From an uncultured Verrucomicrobiota bacterium (lineage in GTDB: Bacteria; Verrucomicrobiota; Kiritimatiellia; RFP12; UBA1067), in contig CALYTX010000018.1 in assembly GCA_945487985.1 (NCBI GenBank), positions 1-11,911 on the forward strand: 11,911 nucleotides of DNA. The letters are read 5' to 3'. Of this stretch, positions 7,698-11,911 are shown in pieces. A program made the position numbers and the translations under genes. The notes beneath the pieces are model-generated. The model had not been told where the DNA came from and did no database searches. It worked only from the letters and a program-made list of their open reading frames with translations. Position 1 is the first letter of the stretch; each line of letters opens with the position of its first letter.

Positions 7698-9583
7698 TGA
7701 ATCTTTATTCGGTCAAGATGCGCGCTTCGCGCGCGGGGGAACATGTTTCCGGGGCCGAGAAGATCGTCGAGGCCTCTGCCGCGGCCGCCACTGCCGCGCG
7801 CCTCGTGGAGCGCGCGTTGAACCACGAGAAAGGAACACCTGATTTCGTCAATGTCAAGCTGTCTGCCCCAGGCGAAATCATCCGGCTCAAGGCGTTGGCG
7901 GTCACGAACAATGTCGTTGCGAGCGCGGCGGAAGGACGTGAGCTTGCCATCGAACTGCTCGAGCGCGATGGCATTGCCCGCGCGCGCGAAATTATGGAGC
8001 TCCTTCCCCAGACCCATTCTATGCGCGGCGCGATGTTGATCGACGCCGACACGCTTGAGCGCCTCGATGGCGATGGCGAGCGCGGCGTTCGCGCCACCTG
8101 CATGGACGATGCCGAATCGTCCGTCAAAGGCACCGCCAGCGGCAAGAACCATTATGCCGAGGCGATGGTGCTGGCGACGAAGGTGCAGAATGCGCCAGGC
8201 ATAATCGGCGAAATCTGCGTTTCAGACGACCCAGCCTACGTAACTGGCTATGTTGCCAGTCCGCATTTGGGCTACCAGCGCATCAGCGCAATCAAGGAAA
8301 AGGGCGATTCCAACGGCGGACGGATCTTTATCTATCGCGGCCGTCGCGAGGACGTCCCGGCCGCGGTGGAGTTTCTGGAACGCCAGAGTGTGATTGTCGA
8401 GGATGTTCCGGTTCTCGACAGCCCCCTGCCCGAGCGGCGTTTCAGCGGCATCGCCGCGGAATTGACAGCAATCGAGCGCGCGGGGCTTATGCGCGAGTGC
8501 CGTGTGCTGGACAAGGCTTCCCGATCGCTTCGGCGCGGCGGGGTGCTGATTCTTTCGGCCAACGATTATCTGTCCCTCGCGGACGACCCGCGTGTAATCG
8601 AGGCGGGCGTGGCGGCGCTGCGCCGCGACGGGGCGGGCTCGGGCGGATCACGCCTGACGACTGGAACATATCCTGTCCATCGGAATCTTGAAGCGCATTT
8701 GGCGCGCTTCAATGGTTGCGAGGAGGCGATTGTGTTCGCCACCGGCTATATGGCGAACGTGGGGACGATCCAGGCGCTCGTCGGCAAGGGCGATGCGATT
8801 CTTTCCGATGCACTCAATCACGCCTCCATTATCGACGGCTGCCGGCTTTCCGGCGCGGAGGTTGTTGTTTATCGCCACGGCGATTTGTCAGACCTCGCGC
8901 GCAAGCTGTCGCTGTGCCGGGAGTATCGCCGGAGACTTGTTGTTTCGGACGCTGTGTTTTCAATGGACGGCGATATTCTCGATCTGCCGCGCTGGCTGGA
9001 AATCTGCCGCCGTTACGACGCTTTCTCGATGATTGACGAGGCCCATTCGACAGGCGTGCTGGGAACTTGCGGACGAGGCTTGGCGGAACATTTTGCCTGC
9101 GGCCACCCCGATGTTACGCTTGGGACGCTCTCGAAGGCGCTCGGTTCGGAGGGGGCGTTTGTCTGCGGTTCGCGCGATTTGATTCGCTACCTGCGCAACA
9201 AGGCGCGGTCGTTCATTTTTTCCACAGCGCCGTCGCCCGCGGCAATGGCAGCCGCCGACGCGGCGCTATCGGTGCTTGAGAGCGACCCGTCGCGCGTGGA
9301 CAAGCTTAGGCGAAATGCCGCGTTTTTCGTCGAGGAATTGCGTCGGCGAGGCGTTGTTGTCGAAACCGCTACGCCGATTGTGCCGGTTCCCGTTGGCGAC
9401 GAACATCGCGCCCTCGCCGCCTCGCAGGCGCTTTGGGGACGGGGGATTCTCGTTCCGGCCATCCGCTATCCAACGGTAGCTCGCGGCGCGGCGCGTCTCC
9501 GTTGCGCGGTCTGCGCCGGGCATGATGTGGAAGAACTCGCCTTCGCCGCGCAAGCGATCGCCGAGGTTTTGCAAACAGTTTGA
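7697..9583 (+). CDS. bioWF: Fused BioW-BioF: 6-carboxyhexanoate-CoA ligase / 8-amino-7-oxononanoate synthase
   Basis: This 628-residue protein joins two consecutive biotin enzymes. Residues about 1-240 are BioW, which activates pimelate with ATP and CoA to pimeloyl-CoA. The start LYSVKMRAS, the HVSGAEKI block, SDDPAYVTGYVA (176-187) and GYQRI match the BioW family. Residues about 245-628 are BioF, a PLP enzyme that condenses pimeloyl-CoA with L-alanine to KAPA and releases CO2. It shows SANDYLSLADDP (287-298), GSGGSRLTTGT (314-324), DEAHSTGVLG (447-456) and TLSKALGSEG, with PLP lysine 480. Both halves are near full length. There is no stop or frameshift at the junction near residue 240, which is acidic and proline-containing. 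The ATG overlaps the bioB stop as TGATG; a GTG one codon earlier is an alternative. Confidence 0.95.
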   Translation: MNLYSVKMRASRAGEHVSGAEKIVEASAAAATAARLVERALNHEKGTPDFVNVKLSAPGEIIRLKALAVTNNVVASAAEGRELAIELLERDGIARAREIMELLPQTHSMRGAMLIDADTLERLDGDGERGVRATCMDDAESSVKGTASGKNHYAEAMVLATKVQNAPGIIGEICVSDDPAYVTGYVASPHLGYQRISAIKEKGDSNGGRIFIYRGRREDVPAAVEFLERQSVIVEDVPVLDSPLPERRFSGIAAELTAIERAGLMRECRVLDKASRSLRRGGVLILSANDYLSLADDPRVIEAGVAALRRDGAGSGGSRLTTGTYPVHRNLEAHLARFNGCEEAIVFATGYMANVGTIQALVGKGDAILSDALNHASIIDGCRLSGAEVVVYRHGDLSDLARKLSLCREYRRRLVVSDAVFSMDGDILDLPRWLEICRRYDAFSMIDEAHSTGVLGTCGRGLAEHFACGHPDVTLGTLSKALGSEGAFVCGSRDLIRYLRNKARSFIFSTAPSPAAMAAADAALSVLESDPSRVDKLRRNAAFFVEELRRRGVVVETATPIVPVPVGDEHRALAASQALWGRGILVPAIRYPTVARGAARLRCAVCAGHDVEELAFAAQAIAEVLQTV

Positions 9584-9596
9584 ACAACAATTAATC

Positions 9597-9601
9597 GGAG
9601 G
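9597..9601 (+). promoter_or_regulatory. Strong ribosome binding site fixing the FNT gene start
   Basis: GGAGG lies 7 bases before the ATG at 9609. The in-frame ATG at 9522 lies inside the bioWF coding region with no comparable site, so 9609 is the start. Confidence 0.8.
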
Positions 9602-9608
9602 AAAGGAA

Positions 9609-10244
9609 ATGAAATTCTACGGCAAGCTTTTTTTCAACGCGATTCTCGCCGGCGTATCGATTGGCGTGGCCGGAACCGTGTTTTTGAGGGTTCCCGAACC
9701 AATGCTCGGCAGTTGGCTTTTCGGATTCGGCCTGCTGACGATTGTCGTATTGGGCTTCAAGCTGTTCACTGGGGTAATCGGCTATTTGGGCGTGCAGGGA
9801 CGCAACATGCCGCGCTACGCACTCGAGTGCGCAATCGTCTGGGCGGGCAATCTCGCGGGTACGGCCTTGACCGCAGCGTTGGTGCGCTCTTCGCGGATTT
9901 ATCCCAGTTTCGCCGCGCGCGTCGAGGGTATGGTCGGCGAGAAGTTGGCGGATTGTGCAGGTTCGGTGTTTGTGCTTTCTCTCTTTTGCGGTTTGCTCAT
10001 GTACATCGCCGTCGACACTTTCAAGAAGCGGGATGTCGAAGCACCCGTGCGCATGGCCGTACTCTTCTTGTGCGTAGTGGTGTTTATCTTGAGCGGTTTT
10101 GAACACTGCATTGCGAATATGTACTATTTCGCCGTCTCTGCGTCTTTCGCCAACAGCCATGCGTGGGCGTGGCTTGCACTTATGACGGCGGGCAATGCCG
10201 TTGGTGGGATGATTCTGCCGCTGGCGGATCTCGTGCGGAAATAG
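9609..10244 (+). CDS. Short formate/nitrite transporter (FNT) family channel in the biotin operon
   Basis: This is a 211-residue, very hydrophobic inner-membrane protein. Six likely membrane segments lie at about 7-27, 36-62, 70-92, 115-136, 146-168 and 185-205. The signature GFEHCIANMYYF (163-174) contains the central histidine (166) of FNT channels, and the first inverted repeat carries LGFKLFTG (48-55). FNT proteins are pentameric channels for small monovalent anions or their acids, such as formate, nitrite or hydrosulfide. FocA-like members run about 270-285 residues, so this is a compact form that keeps both half-repeats. It sits 25 bases after bioWF and 17 before bioD, so it is almost certainly cotranscribed with biotin genes. 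The substrate cannot be read from the sequence; sulfide, formate or bicarbonate-like anions are candidates. Confidence 0.85.
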   Translation: MKFYGKLFFNAILAGVSIGVAGTVFLRVPEPMLGSWLFGFGLLTIVVLGFKLFTGVIGYLGVQGRNMPRYALECAIVWAGNLAGTALTAALVRSSRIYPSFAARVEGMVGEKLADCAGSVFVLSLFCGLLMYIAVDTFKKRDVEAPVRMAVLFLCVVVFILSGFEHCIANMYYFAVSASFANSHAWAWLALMTAGNAVGGMILPLADLVRK

Positions 10245-10261
10245 CCTTTCGCGGAGGGGAA

Positions 10262-10942
10262 ATGGAAAAGGTCTATTTTGTTTCGGGCATCGATACGGGT
10301 GTCGGGAAGACGATTGCCACTGGCCTCATGGCCAGATTCCTGCGCGGGCGCGGGATCGACGCGATTACCGTCAAGATGGTACAAACCGGCAATGATGGTT
10401 TTTCCGAAGATATTGACGAACACCGTCGGATCTGCGGTCTCGGGAGCTTCCCTGAAGATGCGCTTGGCTACAGTGCGCCGCAGATTTTCCGTTTCCCCGC
10501 CTCGCCTGAACTGGCCGCGAGGCTCGAGGGGCGGCAAGTCGATACCCGTCGTATTCTCGAGGGAGTCGCCAAATGCGCCGAAGGACACGATACGGTGCTG
10601 GTTGAAGCGGCCGGGGGCCTGGCCGTCCCGCTGACTAAAGGCGTGTTGAGCATCGATTTCGCCGCCGCACAAGGCTGGCCGACGATACTTGTCACCTGCG
10701 GACGGCTCGGCTCGATCAATCATACGCTGCTGTCGCTCGAGGCAATTGTCGCACGCGGGATTCCCCTGGCTGGAGTCGTCTACAACTGGTGCGAAGGGGT
10801 TGATCCTACCATCGATGAGGATACTCCGGCGGCAATCCGCGATTGGCTTGACCGTCACGGTTGCGCGAGCCCTCTGGTGCGCATTCCGAAGTTCGACAGC
10901 ACTTTGCAAGGCGTCGATTTCTCGCCTTTCTTCCTTCCGTGA
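10262..10942 (+). CDS. bioD: Dethiobiotin synthetase BioD
   Basis: This 226-residue cytoplasmic ATPase closes the ureido ring of dethiobiotin from DAPA, CO2 and ATP. The P-loop is GIDTGVGKT (residues 9-17). KMVQTG (38-43) supplies the conserved lysine 38, and VEAAGGLAVPL (114-124) holds the conserved glutamate 115. GSINHTLLSLEAI (150-162) matches the family block that contacts substrate at the dimer interface. RIPKFD near the C-terminus matches the usual G-x-I-P segment. Length is normal. GGAGGGG at 10253-10259 directly precedes the ATG at 10262; the open frame extends upstream but overlaps the FNT gene and lacks a site. bioA follows 18 bases after the stop. Confidence 0.95.
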   Translation: MEKVYFVSGIDTGVGKTIATGLMARFLRGRGIDAITVKMVQTGNDGFSEDIDEHRRICGLGSFPEDALGYSAPQIFRFPASPELAARLEGRQVDTRRILEGVAKCAEGHDTVLVEAAGGLAVPLTKGVLSIDFAAAQGWPTILVTCGRLGSINHTLLSLEAIVARGIPLAGVVYNWCEGVDPTIDEDTPAAIRDWLDRHGCASPLVRIPKFDSTLQGVDFSPFFLP

Positions 10943-10960
10943 TTCGATAGGAGTACGCTT

Positions 10961-11911
10961 ATGACGCCTTTGGAGTATGATCGGGCTTTTATTTGGCATC
11001 CATACGCCTCGCTGAAAGATCCTCCGCCGGTGCGTCTGGCCAAGTCGGCGCGGGGAGTTGAAATCGAGCTTTCCGATGGCAGGCGGATCGTGGATGCGGT
11101 GTCTTCCTGGTGGTGCGTGGCCCACGGACATAACCACCCCGCTATCGTCGAGGCCATTCAGCGCCAGTCGGAAAGGCTTTCCCATGTGATGTTCGGCGGC
11201 TTTACCCACGAGCCGGCGGTTGAACTGGCCGAGAAACTCGCTGCGATTGCTCCGGAAGGGCTCAACCGCGTGTTTTTCGCCGATTCTGGCTCGATATCAG
11301 TTGAAGTTGCCTGCAAGATGGCCGTTCAATACCATGTCGCGCGCGGCAACCCCGAACGCAACCGGATCGTGGCGCTCAAAGGCGGTTACCACGGGGATAC
11401 TTCGCTGTGCATGGCACTCTCCGACCCCGATGGGATGCACACGCTTTTCAAGGGCGTAATGACGCGCCAGTTCTTCGCCGAGAAGCCTGCTTGCGGGTAC
11501 GCCGAGGATTGGCGCGAGGAAGACATCGCCTCGCTCGCACAAGTTCTCGACGAGCACGAAGATGAAATCGCCGCGGTGATTTGCGAGCCGGTTTTCCAGG
11601 CGGCCAATGCGATGAACTTTTACAATTCGCGTTATCTGTCGCGGATGCGCGAACTCTGCGACGAACACGAAGTGCTATTGATCTTCGACGAAATTGCCGC
11701 CGGTTTCCACCGTACCGGCCCGCTATGGGCCCATTCCCGCAGCGGCATCAAACCTGATGTCATGACCGTCGGCAAGGCTTTAACTGGCGGACATATCACG
11801 TTAGCCGCTGTGCTTGCCAGCGAGGCTGTGGCCGAAACGATCTCCGCCGGACGTCCCGGCGCTTTTATGCACGGGCCAACCTATATGGCCAATCCTATCG
11901 CCTGCGCCGCA
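10961..11911 (+). CDS. bioA: Adenosylmethionine-8-amino-7-oxononanoate aminotransferase BioA, 3' truncated by window end
   Basis: This PLP enzyme converts KAPA to DAPA, usually with S-adenosylmethionine as amino donor. The 317 residues present are about three quarters of a typical BioA of about 430 residues. Motifs close to E. coli BioA are IWHPYASL (11-18), SSWWCVAHGHNHP (48-60), SHVMFGGFTH (74-83), DSGSISVEVACKMA (108-121), GGYHGDT (141-147), FDEIA (242-246), GKALTGG with PLP lysine 272, and FMHGPTYMANP (302-312). The SSWW and HGPT blocks separate BioA from other class III aminotransferases. The usual QGAGGM-like motif after EPV is QAANAM here, and GFGRTG is GFHRTG. TAGGAG at 10948-10953 sits 7 bases before the ATG. 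It is probably the fifth gene of the biotin operon; further genes may lie outside the window. Confidence 0.95.
   Translation, partial: MTPLEYDRAFIWHPYASLKDPPPVRLAKSARGVEIELSDGRRIVDAVSSWWCVAHGHNHPAIVEAIQRQSERLSHVMFGGFTHEPAVELAEKLAAIAPEGLNRVFFADSGSISVEVACKMAVQYHVARGNPERNRIVALKGGYHGDTSLCMALSDPDGMHTLFKGVMTRQFFAEKPACGYAEDWREEDIASLAQVLDEHEDEIAAVICEPVFQAANAMNFYNSRYLSRMRELCDEHEVLLIFDEIAAGFHRTGPLWAHSRSGIKPDVMTVGKALTGGHITLAAVLASEAVAETISAGRPGAFMHGPTYMANPIACAA

Noticed and set aside
9522..9608. Longer N-terminus for the FNT protein starting at 9522
   Set aside because: It overlaps conserved bioWF coding sequence, encodes a charged, proline-rich stretch unlike FNT proteins, and lacks the strong GGAGG site present before 9609.
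10163..10261. N-terminal extension of BioD
   Set aside because: It lies within the FNT gene; the P-loop of BioD is always within the first few residues after the start, which fits 10262.
10124..11209. 361-residue minus-strand open frame opposite bioD and bioA
   Set aside because: It is antisense to two well-supported genes, is rich in Arg/His as expected of a shadow frame, and resembles no family I know.

Overview
The window holds the 3' end of a giant secreted or surface beta-helix gene, a two-gene Trk potassium-uptake unit, and most of a biotin biosynthesis operon. All recognised genes are on the + strand. There is no tRNA, rRNA, CRISPR array or insertion sequence. Base composition is moderately GC-rich. 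The organism looks like an anaerobic Gram-negative bacterium. The large beta-helix protein, with a GDGSGRGW...AI start and a YGGFNGTE motif, is a style I associate with the Planctomycetes-Verrucomicrobia-Lentisphaerae-Kiritimatiellae group. The biotin synthase also resembles the anaerobe type. This assignment is tentative.

Region 1 (2-3682) is the C-terminal 1226 residues of a protein whose start lies upstream of the window. It has two parallel beta-helix modules separated by a bacterial-repeat (Listeria/Bacteroides-type) linker. The helices carry a recurring C-x-F-x-x-N signature.

Region 2 (3683-3816) is intergenic. It can form a long imperfect hairpin (3715-3774). It also contains a perfect extended -10 element (3797-3805) so close to the next ATG that the trkA transcript should be almost leaderless.

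Region 3 (3817-6671) encodes TrkA (NAD-binding RCK regulator) and TrkH (K+ channel-like subunit), translationally coupled through ATGA. The first Rossmann motif of TrkA is normal; the second is degenerate and has extra residues.

Region 4 (6723-11911, running off the end) is bioB - bioW::bioF fusion - FNT-family channel - bioD - bioA. Together these convert pimelate to biotin. The BioW half makes pimeloyl-CoA and the BioF half condenses it with alanine to KAPA (8-amino-7-oxononanoate). BioA makes DAPA (7,8-diaminononanoate), BioD makes dethiobiotin and BioB inserts sulfur. Three points stand out: the BioW-BioF fusion, a BioB lacking one classical [2Fe-2S] cysteine, and an FNT-family anion channel tightly embedded in the operon. 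FNT channels include hydrosulfide, formate and nitrite transporters, so a dedicated small-anion (possibly sulfide) supply for biotin synthesis is a testable idea. No BirA-like operator or separate promoter was recognised upstream of bioB.
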